A DNA stretch of 64,000 nt from NCBI RefSeq assembly GCF_900113015.1, contig NZ_FONV01000027.1, forward strand, positions 1 to 64,000. The letters are read 5' to 3'. The translations under genes and the position numbers were made by a program. This DNA is from Actinoplanes philippinensis. GTDB taxonomy: Bacteria > Actinomycetota > Actinomycetes > Mycobacteriales > Micromonosporaceae. Position 1 is the first letter of the stretch. The number at the start of each line of letters is the position of its first letter. Below the pieces are notes generated by a model. That model made no database searches and had not been told where the DNA came from. It worked only from the letters and a program-made list of their open reading frames with translations. Below, in pieces: positions 17,804 through 25,668 of the stretch.

Positions 17804-18229
17804 GTGAGCCAGTACTTCAAGGACGCGACGACCCGGGTGACCCTCTGGAACCCGGCCACCCGGGTGGCGCAGATGTTCTTCCGGATGACCGAGGCGCTCG
17901 AGCCGTATGCCGAACGCCCCTGCGGAGTCGTGGACCTGGGCTACGACGAGTACGACGTCGACCCCGAGGTCTTCGCCGCGTTCGTGGACACGCTGGCCGG
18001 CCGGTATCTCGCCTCGAATCACCCGATCCTCAAGTCGATGATCGCCGGATATCTGCCGGCGGCGGTGGTGATGGTCGAGCGCAGCGGGCGGACCCTCAAG
18101 TCGATGATCGCCGCGATCGAGCGCTCGCACGAGGCCATCTCCCTCCACGACGACGCCTTCGACCCGGCCGGCGACACCGTCGAACTCCGGCGGTCGGCGG
18201 AGGCCGCCGCGCGCGCCATGCCGACTTGA
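17804..18229 (+). CDS. DUF6086-like hypothetical protein
   Basis: A 141-residue protein beginning SQYFKDATTRVTLWNPATRVAQMFFRM. The LWNP opening and the FAAFVDTLAGRYLASNHPIL segment are what I remember of DUF6086 proteins of actinomycetes, but no database check was possible. GTG 17804 is preferred over ATG 17786 because the conserved part begins there and GGGAGA lies 10 nt upstream. Its TGA stop is embedded in the first operator of the next promoter. The function is unknown. Confidence 0.55.
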   Translation: MSQYFKDATTRVTLWNPATRVAQMFFRMTEALEPYAERPCGVVDLGYDEYDVDPEVFAAFVDTLAGRYLASNHPILKSMIAGYLPAAVVMVERSGRTLKSMIAAIERSHEAISLHDDAFDPAGDTVELRRSAEAAARAMPT

Positions 18230-18276
18230 GCGTTCGCTCAAAATCTCGTAACCTCAGTCCTTGAGCGACTGCTCAA
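18226..18276 (+). promoter_or_regulatory. promoter with two TTGAGC-type operators
   Basis: A perfect 16-bp palindrome TTGAGCGTTCGCTCAA (18226-18241) and a second, imperfect copy TTGAGCGACTGCTCAA (18261-18276) lie 35 bp apart. TTGAGC of the first copy is spaced exactly 17 nt from TAACCT (18249-18254), giving a good -35/-10 pair, and the second copy covers the predicted start site. This is the classic arrangement for tight repression by a TetR- or GntR-like dimer. No such regulator is adjacent, so control in trans is inferred. Confidence 0.65.
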
Positions 18277-18290
18277 GAGCAGAGGCGGGG

Positions 18291-18809
18291 ATGGCCGTGA
18301 CAGTTGCATCGGGGGCGCCCAGGAAAGTGGCGGCCTGGCCGGCGGCCACGTTCCGGCGGTGGTTCGGCACATGGTTCTCCTTGTATGCCGCGGCCCACTT
18401 CATCCTCATGGCCACAGCGCTGATCTTCGCTCGCATCGCCTACCGGCCGGAAAACCCCTGGAACGACCGCACCGAGGGGCTCAAGGCGATTCTGGCGTAC
18501 TCCTTCATGGTTCTCGGCCAGGGTCTACTCGGGGTTCTGCTCCTGTGGTTCCTGGGCAGGGACAGGAGCAGGATGGTGTTCCGATCGCTCAGCGTGCTGC
18601 TGTTCGTCCTGGTGTGGACGCCGTTCATCCCGCTACTGGGGCCGCTGTGGCTGTGCGCCACCGTCACGATGGCGGTGACGATCAAACCGCCTGTTCCGGC
18701 CTACTACGGGTCGACGCGACGAATTCGTCGGCGAGCAGGGCGTACAGGGCCACGTCGCGATGACCGTCCGGGAAACGGGCCGCTTTCCGCAGCACGCCTT
18801 CCAGGGTGA
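18291..18809 (+). CDS. membrane protein, about four transmembrane helices
   Basis: A 172-residue protein with hydrophobic segments around residues 33-52 (WFSLYAAAHFILMATALIFA), 70-90 (ILAYSFMVLGQGLLGVLLLW) and 102-135 (two helices), then an arginine-rich tail. No family is recognised. ATG 18291 follows AGGCGGGG. The last 40 codons overlap the convergent acetyltransferase gene by 128 bp, so the tail is antisense to that gene's C-terminus and may not be conserved. Expression is probably set by the double operator just upstream. Confidence 0.6.
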   Translation: MAVTVASGAPRKVAAWPAATFRRWFGTWFSLYAAAHFILMATALIFARIAYRPENPWNDRTEGLKAILAYSFMVLGQGLLGVLLLWFLGRDRSRMVFRSLSVLLFVLVWTPFIPLLGPLWLCATVTMAVTIKPPVPAYYGSTRRIRRRAGRTGPRRDDRPGNGPLSAARLPG

Positions 18810-19266
18810 AGCCGAAACGCTCCGCCACGCGGCGGCTGCGGTCGTTGGTGGTCAGGGTCCGCATCTCGATCCGGTGCAGGCCGAGATCGTCGAAGGCGTG
18901 CCCGAACACGGCGTTCAGCGCGCGGCTCACATACCCTCGCCCCTCGGCGTCGGCGGCGATCCAGAAGCCGACCTCGGCACTGTCGAGGGACAGGCTCACC
19001 GCGCCGACCAGCCGGTGGCCGGTCCCGGCCCGCACGCCGATGGCCAGCGGCAGCCGGTTGCCGGCGAGCCACGCCTGCCCGGACCTCTCCAGGGTGGCCC
19101 GCGTGGACTCCACCGTCGGCTCGGTCAGACCGGGTGACGAGGCGGCCAGGCGGTCATGGTTGGCGACGAGCAGTTCGTGGTACGGCCCGGTGATCGCCGG
19201 CGTCCGGGGAATCAGGACGGTGCCGTCGCCGATCGGCCAGACGAACCGGGCAGCGGTGATCGACAT
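18682..19266 (-). CDS. GNAT N-acetyltransferase, RimJ/RimL type
   Basis: A 194-residue GNAT protein with an N-terminal substrate segment, GFWIAADAEGRGYVSRALNAVFGHAFDDLGLHRIE (motif A and following helix, typical of ribosomal-protein serine acetyltransferases) and a final RRVAERFGFTLEGVLRKAARFPDGHRDVALYAL. It would acetylate an N-terminal or side-chain amino group with acetyl-CoA. TAGGAT 6 nt before ATG gives it a possible leaderless promoter of its own. It is the last gene of a minus-strand cluster of four. Confidence 0.8.
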   Translation of the reverse strand: MSITAARFVWPIGDGTVLIPRTPAITGPYHELLVANHDRLAASSPGLTEPTVESTRATLERSGQAWLAGNRLPLAIGVRAGTGHRLVGAVSLSLDSAEVGFWIAADAEGRGYVSRALNAVFGHAFDDLGLHRIEMRTLTTNDRSRRVAERFGFTLEGVLRKAARFPDGHRDVALYALLADEFVASTRSRPEQAV

Positions 19267-19275
19267 GCGACGATC

Positions 19276-19899
19276 CTAGACGTCGATCCGATCGGCCAGC
19301 TCCAGGATGTCCGGCACGGCGTCGAGCACCGTCACCTCCACCAGAGCGCCGTCACGGCCGTACATCCGCCGGTATTCGCCGTAGGGGTAGTCGGCGATCG
19401 GCAGCCACGAGCGGTGCCCGCGCACCGGATGGTTCTTCTGGGTCACCGCGCCGGAGTTGAGCCGGCAGAGCTCGACGCGCGGACCGTGGCGCTCGACCAG
19501 GGCACGGGTGTCGACGTGCAGAACGACCTGGTTCCCGGCACGGTACTCCCTGGCCTGGCGCAGCCGGTCGAGGCGTTCCGGGGTGGCCCAGAAGAACACC
19601 CGCGAGTTGATCGCGGTCAGGTACTCGGCGAGCGACGAGCCCGGCTCGATCTTCTCGTCGATGAACTTCATCGGCTTCTGGTCCCGGATGACGGCCGGCG
19701 GCAGCCCGGGCGCCTCCAGGACCACGCTCCGTGTGCGTGGCGAGCCCAGCAGGCGATCACGGCTTTCGCCGTCGACCCCGAAAAGATCGATCAGCCGTAC
19801 GGTCGACAGCAGACCGTGCCGCTGCACCGACGGCCACGCGGCCGCCGGCATCGTGTGGAACACCCGCGGATGACGCTCGATCAGCTCCTCGACGTCCAT
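19276..19899 (-). CDS. DUF7002-like protein, possible ADP-ribosyltransferase fold
   Basis: A 207-residue protein. Segments FHTMPAAAWPSVQRHGLLST, INSRVFFWATPERL and VELCRLNSGAV are reminiscent of the DarT/DUF4433-related ART-like fold, in which an early His/Thr region, a central aromatic strand and a late acidic residue form the NAD site. I recall similar proteins under DUF7002. No DarG-like macrodomain partner is adjacent, so a toxin role is not supported. The start lies 8 nt after the predicted stop of the frameshifted upstream gene, consistent with an operon. Confidence 0.55.
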   Translation of the reverse strand: MDVEELIERHPRVFHTMPAAAWPSVQRHGLLSTVRLIDLFGVDGESRDRLLGSPRTRSVVLEAPGLPPAVIRDQKPMKFIDEKIEPGSSLAEYLTAINSRVFFWATPERLDRLRQAREYRAGNQVVLHVDTRALVERHGPRVELCRLNSGAVTQKNHPVRGHRSWLPIADYPYGEYRRMYGRDGALVEVTVLDAVPDILELADRIDV

Positions 19900-19906
19900 C
19901 CGGGCA

Positions 19907-20255
19907 TCATGGCGTACGGTCCGGGTCCGGTGGCACGGCCGCACGCCAGGCGTCCTCGAACTCGGCCGCGGTGTCGGCGTCGTCGTCGTCGGGCTCGCGC
20001 AGGTGGACGATGCCGCGGCCGCCCACGCTGGGCGTCGCGTTCCGCACGCAGCTCCTCGAACTCGGCGGGCAGCACGGGCCCGTCGATGTCGATGTCGCAC
20101 TCCACCCAGGCGTCCGCCCGCGCGAGAGTGGGCGGCTCCGTGACCACCTGAAGGTCGGCGAACGTCTCCATGATCTGGCGGGCCGACCGCGCGTGGACCC
20201 GGAAGTAGTGCATGACGCCCATACCGGCGGCCCGCCGGACGATGAACTCGGCCAT
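19907..20255 (-). pseudogene. small hypothetical gene disrupted by a frameshift
   Basis: Residues 1 to about 75 (MAEFIVRRAAGMGVMHYFRV onward to AEFEELRAERDA) look natural. The same frame then turns into an arginine-rich run typical of out-of-frame high-GC sequence. Shifting by +1 near 20020-20045 restores a sensible acidic C-terminus (GRGIVHLREPDDDDADTAAE and on to DAWRAAVPP) ending at a TGA 7 nt before the next gene's start. The restored product would be about 115 residues, function unknown. Either a real inactivating mutation or a one-base sequencing error explains it. Confidence 0.65.
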
Positions 20256-20258
20256 CCG

Positions 20259-20726
20259 TCAGCGCTCCGCCGCCCAGGCGAGCCACTCCGGGTCGTGGGA
20301 CCAGCCGTTGCGTTCGTAGAACGCGACCGCCCGCGGACTGGAGTGCACCGTCACGTGCTCCAGGCCGAGGCTGCGGGCCTCGTCCAGGACGGCGGCCATC
20401 AGCAGCGCGCCGACGCGCCGGTCCCGCAGTTCGGGGACGACGAAGACGGACTGCACGTCACCGCCGCGGCGGGTGTGCCGGTCGGCGGTGGGCACCCGGT
20501 CCAGGACGGCCAGCCACGCCATGCCGACCACCGCACCGGCAGCCTCGGCCACGAACGCCCGATGTCCCGGGTGGCCGCGCATGAAGTCACCCATGGCGGC
20601 GGCGAGGTCGTCCGGATCGCCGCCCTGATGGCCGTGGTCCTCGGTGGCCCGCCGGCGGCGCAGACCGGCGAGGGCGGTCGCATCCGCCTCGGCCGCCCGG
20701 CGAACCGTCACCTCGATGTCAACCAT
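20259..20726 (-). CDS. GNAT N-acetyltransferase
   Basis: A 155-residue acetyltransferase starting MVDIEVTVRRAAEADATALAGLR. It has the central GMAWLAVLDRVP strand, QSVFVVPELRDRRVGALLMAAVLDEARSLGLEHVTVH (acetyl-CoA motif A) and SPRAVAFYERNGW near the end (motif B). The substrate is unknown. Its stop lies 3 nt before the start of the small frameshifted gene, so they are probably co-transcribed. Confidence 0.8.
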   Translation of the reverse strand: MVDIEVTVRRAAEADATALAGLRRRRATEDHGHQGGDPDDLAAAMGDFMRGHPGHRAFVAEAAGAVVGMAWLAVLDRVPTADRHTRRGGDVQSVFVVPELRDRRVGALLMAAVLDEARSLGLEHVTVHSSPRAVAFYERNGWSHDPEWLAWAAER

Positions 20727-20783
20727 GCAGAGATCATCGCGGCCCGCGGCAACCGCCGCCCCGCCGGGTGGCGCCGGCACGAC

Positions 20784-21200
20784 CTAGGGCTGCCAGAAAC
20801 GGATCTCCTCGGAGGTCCGTGCGAGGTGGTCGCGCAGCGCCCGCCCGCCGTCCTCGTCGACCGGGAACGCTGTCGCGTCGTGGACGCCGGAGACACCGGC
20901 GACCAGGGCAAGCGCGTCCCGCAGACTCCGCGCGACCAGGCCGCCCTCACCTTCCGAGCCGACGTACAGCACCGGCCGGACGTCGCCGTCGCCGACCTGG
21001 AGGTAGGTTCCGCCCGTGCTGTCGCCGGCGATCGCCGTCAGGGCCTCGCCGCCGGGCAGCGTCACCGGCTCGATCGGGCCGTCCGCGGCCCGGGCCACCT
21101 CGAAGTCGAAGAGGGTGAGCAGGTCAGGACGCGCGGCGCCGCCGGCCCGACCGCCGGGTCGGTGCCGGATGCTACTCAGGTCGTAGCCGGCGGGCCCCAC
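20784..21200 (-). CDS. hypothetical protein, 138 aa
   Basis: A soluble acidic protein with ALTAIAGDSTGGTYLQVGDGDVRPVLYVGSEGEGGLVARSL, a beta-rich segment similar to longer actinomycete proteins of about 250-300 residues that I remember only as hypothetical. If so, this copy is C-terminally short, ending EEIRFWQP. GTG start, no clear ribosome site. It is divergent from the ABC transporter gene. Confidence 0.45.
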   Translation of the reverse strand: MGPAGYDLSSIRHRPGGRAGGAARPDLLTLFDFEVARAADGPIEPVTLPGGEALTAIAGDSTGGTYLQVGDGDVRPVLYVGSEGEGGLVARSLRDALALVAGVSGVHDATAFPVDEDGGRALRDHLARTSEEIRFWQP

Positions 21201-21253
21201 GACGAGACCTCGGGCGCTCCTCGCCGGACGGCCGCGCCCCTAGCGTCGACACC

Positions 21254-22141
21254 ATGATTGAAGTGCGAGAACTGACCAAACGCTTCGGCGCGACGGCAGC
21301 CGTCGACGGCCTGTCGTTCACGGTGCGGCCCGGCCGGGTGACCGGGTTCCTCGGCCCCAACGGCGCCGGCAAGTCCACCACCATGCGGATGATCGTCGGC
21401 CTGGACCGGCCCGACTCCGGGACGGCGACCGTCGGCGGCCGCCCCTACCGGACCGGTCCGGCCCCGCTCTGCACGGTCGGCGTGCTGCTGGAAGGGCGCG
21501 CCGTGCACCGGGGCCGGACCGCCCGGCAGCACCTGCTCGGACTGGCCCGTACCCACGGCATCTCCGCCCGGCGGGTGGCCGAGGTGCTGGACATGGCGGG
21601 GCTCGGCGGCGCCGCCGACCGGCGCGCCGGCGGATTCTCGCTGGGCATGAGCCAGCGCCTCGGGGTGGCGTCGGCGCTGCTCGGCGACCCGGCCGTGGTG
21701 ATCCTCGACGAGCCGGTCAACGGGCTCGACCCGGACGGGGTGCTGTGGATCCGTACCCTGCTCAAGGATCTGGCCGCGCAGGGCCGCACCGTCCTGGTCT
21801 CCAGCCACCTGATGAGCGAGACCGCGGTGACCGCCGACCACCTGCTGATCATCGGCGGCGGACGGCTGCTCGCCGACGTCGGCATCGACGACCTGATCAC
21901 CCGCGCCGGAACCAGCCACTGCCTGGTCCGCTCCCCGGACGCGGCCGTCCTGCACAGCGCCCTCACCGCCGCCGGCGCCACGGTCACCGCGGAGGACGAC
22001 GGCGCCCTGATCGTCCGGGGCGTGGCCGCCGAGCGGATCGGCACACTCGCGGCGTCCCGACACGCGACCCTCCACGAGCTGACGCCCCATCGGGCCTCCC
22101 TGGAACAGGCCTACATGGACATCACCCGGAGCCGGGCATGA
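21254..22141 (+). CDS. ABC transporter ATP-binding protein
   Basis: A 295-residue ABC ATPase of the ABC-2 drug/bacteriocin export type (CcmA/BcrA-like). Walker A GPNGAGKST (about 36-44), signature FSLGMSQRL, Walker B VVILDEPVNGLDPDG and the H-loop SSH are all intact, followed by a C-terminal regulatory extension. It pairs with the permease that begins inside its stop (ATGA overlap). A leaderless TAGCGT lies 7 nt upstream. Together with the two-component genes that follow, it forms a likely antibiotic or cell-envelope stress export module. Confidence 0.9.
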   Translation: MIEVRELTKRFGATAAVDGLSFTVRPGRVTGFLGPNGAGKSTTMRMIVGLDRPDSGTATVGGRPYRTGPAPLCTVGVLLEGRAVHRGRTARQHLLGLARTHGISARRVAEVLDMAGLGGAADRRAGGFSLGMSQRLGVASALLGDPAVVILDEPVNGLDPDGVLWIRTLLKDLAAQGRTVLVSSHLMSETAVTADHLLIIGGGRLLADVGIDDLITRAGTSHCLVRSPDAAVLHSALTAAGATVTAEDDGALIVRGVAAERIGTLAASRHATLHELTPHRASLEQAYMDITRSRA

Positions 22142-22911
22142 CCGCCGCCCACCGGGTCACCTTCGCCCGGGTCGCCCGCGCCGAATGGGGCAAGCTGATC
22201 ACCCTGCGATCCACCTGGGCCACCCTGGCCACCGCCGCGCTGATCACCGTGGGCCTGGCCGTGGCGATCAACATCAACGTCTACCGTACGGCCGGGGCCG
22301 AGGTGTCGCCCCGCGCCCTGACCGCCCAGACGTTCCTGGGCGTCGACGTCACCTCGCTGATCCTGGGCGTCTTCGGCATCCTCATGATCACCGGTGAGTA
22401 CGGTTCGGGCCTGATCCGGGCGACGTTCGCCGCCGTGCCCCGGCGGACACCCGTGCTGCTCGCCAAGGCCGTCGTGCTGGTCGCCGCCGGGTTCCCCGCG
22501 ACGCTGGCGGCCTGCGCCGCGGCGATGCTGGCCGGCCGGGCGCTGCTCCCCGCCGGTCAGCACGCCGACATCCCGACACGTGCCCTGCTCGGGGCGGCGG
22601 CCGCCCCGGTCGTGCTCGCGCTGATCGGGCTCGGCATCGGCGCGCTGGTCCGCCACACCGCCGCGGCGATCACCGTCTACGTCCTGGCCCTGCTGGTGCT
22701 CCCGGCGATCCTGCAGCCCGCCCTGCCCGGCCACCTCGCCGACGACGTGGTCCGCTACGTCCCGGTCGCCGCGGCCCAGGCACTGTACGCCGTGGACACC
22801 GGCAACCCGTTCCGGATGCTCGCCCCCGGCCCGGCCCTGCTCACCGTCACGGTGTGGACGGTGCTCGCGCTGGCCGCCGGAGGAGCGATGCTGTGGCGCC
22901 GTGATCCGTGA
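22138..22911 (+). CDS. ABC-2 type permease
   Basis: A 257-residue integral membrane protein with six predicted helices (first about 29-50, last about 232-251) and the cytoplasmic GEYGSGLIRATFAAVPRR segment typical of ABC-2 export permeases. It forms the membrane channel for the ATPase encoded immediately upstream. The transported compound is unknown. Confidence 0.85.
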   Translation: MTAAHRVTFARVARAEWGKLITLRSTWATLATAALITVGLAVAININVYRTAGAEVSPRALTAQTFLGVDVTSLILGVFGILMITGEYGSGLIRATFAAVPRRTPVLLAKAVVLVAAGFPATLAACAAAMLAGRALLPAGQHADIPTRALLGAAAAPVVLALIGLGIGALVRHTAAAITVYVLALLVLPAILQPALPGHLADDVVRYVPVAAAQALYAVDTGNPFRMLAPGPALLTVTVWTVLALAAGGAMLWRRDP

Positions 22912-22921
22912 CAATGACACG

Positions 22922-24100
22922 GTGAGCCCCCAGGACCTCCGCGGCGTCGCGCGGCGCCACCCGCGGGCCGTCGACGCCGGCATCGCCGGGCTGGTGGCGC
23001 TCGGCTGCGCCCTGGTGCTCACCGGGCGCACCGGCGCCACCCTCGCCCCCACCGACGCCCTGGACTGGGCGTCGGTGGTGCTCCTTCCGGTGCCGCTGAT
23101 CTGGCGCCGCCGCGCGCCGGTATCGGTCTTCGCCGCCACGACCGGCCTGTTCGTGGTCACCCAGGCGATGGGCGCACAGTCCCCGGCCGCGCTGACGGTC
23201 ACGCTGACCGCCCTGCACGCCGTCGCCCGGTACCGGCCGGCCCGGTTCGCATGGCCCGCCGCCGTCACCGTGCTGCCCGGCTTCGACAACCGGATCGAGG
23301 ACGGCCCGGCGTGGGGCGCGTTCGCGGCGGTGTCGGCGATCACCGTCGCGGTCGTCCTGATCGGCGTCAACCAGCGCACCCGCAGCGCGTACCTCGCCGC
23401 CCTGGAGGACCGGGCCGAACGCCTCGAACAGGACCGCGACCAGCGCGCCCGCCTCGCCGTCGCCGACGAGCGGGCGCGCGTCGCCCGGGAGATGCACGAC
23501 GTCGTCGCCCACCACCTGGCCGTGATCGTCGCCCTTTCCGACGGCGCGGCGGCGACCACGGCGGTCGCGCCGGAACGCGCCGCCGACGTGATGGGCCAGG
23601 TCTCGGCGACCGGCCGTCAGGCGCTGGGCGAGATGCGCCGGCTGGTCGGCCTGCTGCGCGGCGCCTCCGCGCCGGAGGCGGGCGCCCGCGCCCCGCAGCC
23701 GGGCCTCGACGACATCGACGCGCTCGTCGACCGGGTCAGAGCCGCGGGGGTACGGGTCACGCTGCGCCGCGACGGCGTCCCCGGCGACTGGGGCCCGGGG
23801 GCCGGACTGGCCGTCTACCGGATCGTCCAGGAAGCCCTCACCAACACCCTCAAACACGCCGGGCCGCACGCCGCCGCCGAGGTGTCCCTGCGCTACCGGG
23901 CCGCCGGCGCCGACGTGACAGTCCTCGACGACGGGGCCGGCCGGGTCGCCCACCGGCCCGAGCCCACCGACCGGCACGGGCTGGCGGGCATGGCCGAACG
24001 CGCCACCGCCTACGGCGGCCGGCTCCGCACCGGACCACGCCACGGCCCCGGCTGGCAGGTGCACGCCACGCTCACCTTCGACCGGACGGAGCCGACGTGA
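22922..24100 (+). CDS. DesK-type sensor histidine kinase
   Basis: A 392-residue kinase of the HisKA_3 class. Four to five N-terminal membrane helices (to about residue 140) are followed by a coiled linker (LEDRAERLEQDRDQRARLAVADERARVAREMHD) with the phospho-accepting His in MHDVVAHHLAVIV, and an HATPase domain (QEALTNTLKHAGPHA and GHGLAGM-like RHGLAGMAERA). It lacks a large extracellular loop, so it likely senses the membrane or the adjacent exporter. GTG 22922, 10 nt after the permease stop, is taken as the start. Confidence 0.85.
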   Translation: MSPQDLRGVARRHPRAVDAGIAGLVALGCALVLTGRTGATLAPTDALDWASVVLLPVPLIWRRRAPVSVFAATTGLFVVTQAMGAQSPAALTVTLTALHAVARYRPARFAWPAAVTVLPGFDNRIEDGPAWGAFAAVSAITVAVVLIGVNQRTRSAYLAALEDRAERLEQDRDQRARLAVADERARVAREMHDVVAHHLAVIVALSDGAAATTAVAPERAADVMGQVSATGRQALGEMRRLVGLLRGASAPEAGARAPQPGLDDIDALVDRVRAAGVRVTLRRDGVPGDWGPGAGLAVYRIVQEALTNTLKHAGPHAAAEVSLRYRAAGADVTVLDDGAGRVAHRPEPTDRHGLAGMAERATAYGGRLRTGPRHGPGWQVHATLTFDRTEPT

Positions 24101-24753
24101 CCGTCTCGGTGCTGCTCGCCGACGACCAGCCGCTGCTCTCCCTCGGCCTGCGCCTGGTGCTGGAGGCGCAGCCGGACATCACCGTCGTCGGCGAGGCCGG
24201 CAACGGCGCCCAGGCGGTCACCATGGCCCGGGCGCTACGGCCCGACGTGGTGCTGATGGACGTCCGGATGCCGGTCCTCGACGGCATCGAGGCCACCCGC
24301 GAGATCGTCGCCTCCGGCAGCCCCGCCCGCATCCTGATGCTGACCACCTTCGACCTCGACGAGTACGTGTACGCCGCCCTCCGCGCCGGGGCCAGCGGCT
24401 TCCTGCTCAAGGACGTGCCACCGGCCGACCTGATCAGCGCGGTCCACGCGGTCGTCGGCGGGCACGCCGTGGTCGCCCCCGCGGTGACCCGCCGCCTGCT
24501 CGACATCGCGCTGCCGCATCTGCCCGAGCCGGTCGCCGACGAACGCCTGCAACGCCTCACCGACCGCGAGCGGGAGGTCCTCACCTGGGTCGCCCGCGGC
24601 CTGTCGAACGGCGAGATCGCCGGCGGGCTGCACCTGTCCGAGGCCACCGTGAAAGCCCACGTGGGCCGCCTGCTCAGCAAACTCGCGCTGCGCGACCGGG
24701 TGCAGATCGTCGTCTACGCCTACGAGCACGGGCTGGCGCCGCGCTCTCCATGA
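24097..24753 (+). CDS. NarL/LuxR-family response regulator
   Basis: A 218-residue regulator with a receiver domain (ADDQ acidic pair, VVLMDVRMPVLDG with the phospho-acceptor Asp, TTF, LLKD Lys) and a C-terminal GerE HTH (LTDREREVLTWVARGLSNGEIAGGLHLSEATVKAHV, here quoted in part by its key ends). It is coupled to the histidine kinase by a 4-nt overlap and probably controls the exporter operon. Confidence 0.9.
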   Translation: MTVSVLLADDQPLLSLGLRLVLEAQPDITVVGEAGNGAQAVTMARALRPDVVLMDVRMPVLDGIEATREIVASGSPARILMLTTFDLDEYVYAALRAGASGFLLKDVPPADLISAVHAVVGGHAVVAPAVTRRLLDIALPHLPEPVADERLQRLTDREREVLTWVARGLSNGEIAGGLHLSEATVKAHVGRLLSKLALRDRVQIVVYAYEHGLAPRSP

Positions 24754-24780
24754 CGGACCCGCCCGGCGTAGGGTCGAGAC

Positions 24781-25668
24781 GTGCGGACCGGCGGTGAGAT
24801 GAACCCGATCGCGGCGAGCCGTCTGCTGCGCGCCGACCTGCGCCGGGCTCGTGAGACCGCCGGGCTGACGCAGATGCAGGTCGCCGAGTCGCTGGAGTGG
24901 TCACTGTCGAAGGTGACCCGGATCGAGAGCGGCGACGTGGGAATCTCGGTCAACGACCTGCGTGCCCTCTGCATGCATCTGGAGATCGGCGCCGCGGCCA
25001 CGGAGGTGCTGCTCCAGCGTGCGCAGGCGGCCCGGCGCCGCGGCTGGTGGCACGACGACCGCGCGGAGATCCCGCCCGCGATGCTCACCCTGATCGGCCT
25101 GGAGTCCGATGCCGACAACCTCAGTGAGTACGTGTCGGCCTTCGTGCCGGGGCTGATGCAGACACCCGCCTACGCGTCGGCGTTGCTGCACACGGCCGGC
25201 CTCGGAGCCGCCGAACATCAGCTCGGCAGACGGCTGGCGATCAGGCTGCGCCGGCAGGCCAACTTCCACGAGCAGCGGGAGCCACCCGACACCAGCGTCC
25301 TGATCGAGGAGGCGGTCCTCTACCGGCGGGTCGGCGACCAGCAGATCATGGCAGACCAGATGAAACGGGTCGCCGAGCTCGCGCGCCGGCCCTACGTGAC
25401 GCTGCGGGTTCTGCCCTTCGAGGTGCCCGTCTACCGGGCCGAGTCGTTCACCGTCATCCGCAGCGAGCTGACCGGAACGGTGGTGTACAGCGAGGCCCGC
25501 TTGAGTGACGTGCTCTTCGAGGAGGGGCCGATCGTGGCGCACTTCGAGTCCCAGTTCGCCGCGTTGTGGGAGGCCGCCCTGGACGCCGGGCGGACCGGCC
25601 AGCTGCTGCATCGGGTGGCCGGGGCCTACGCCGCCGGCGGCAACCCGCGGCCCTGGCTCTGGGACTGA
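24781..25668 (+). CDS. XRE-family regulator with DUF5753 domain
   Basis: A 295-residue protein: an N-terminal HTH (RRARETAGLTQMQVAESLEWSLSKVTRIESG) and a DUF5753 domain (residues about 100-285, with FVPGLMQTPAYASALL and the VLPFEVPVYRAESFTVI stretch). In actinomycetes this architecture is common and often paired with DUF397; no DUF397 gene is adjacent here. TAGGGT 6 nt before GTG 24781 supports a leaderless start; ATG 24799 is an alternative. Its 3-prime end overlaps the convergent NACHT gene by 43 bp. Confidence 0.85.
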   Translation: MRTGGEMNPIAASRLLRADLRRARETAGLTQMQVAESLEWSLSKVTRIESGDVGISVNDLRALCMHLEIGAAATEVLLQRAQAARRRGWWHDDRAEIPPAMLTLIGLESDADNLSEYVSAFVPGLMQTPAYASALLHTAGLGAAEHQLGRRLAIRLRRQANFHEQREPPDTSVLIEEAVLYRRVGDQQIMADQMKRVAELARRPYVTLRVLPFEVPVYRAESFTVIRSELTGTVVYSEARLSDVLFEEGPIVAHFESQFAALWEAALDAGRTGQLLHRVAGAYAAGGNPRPWLWD

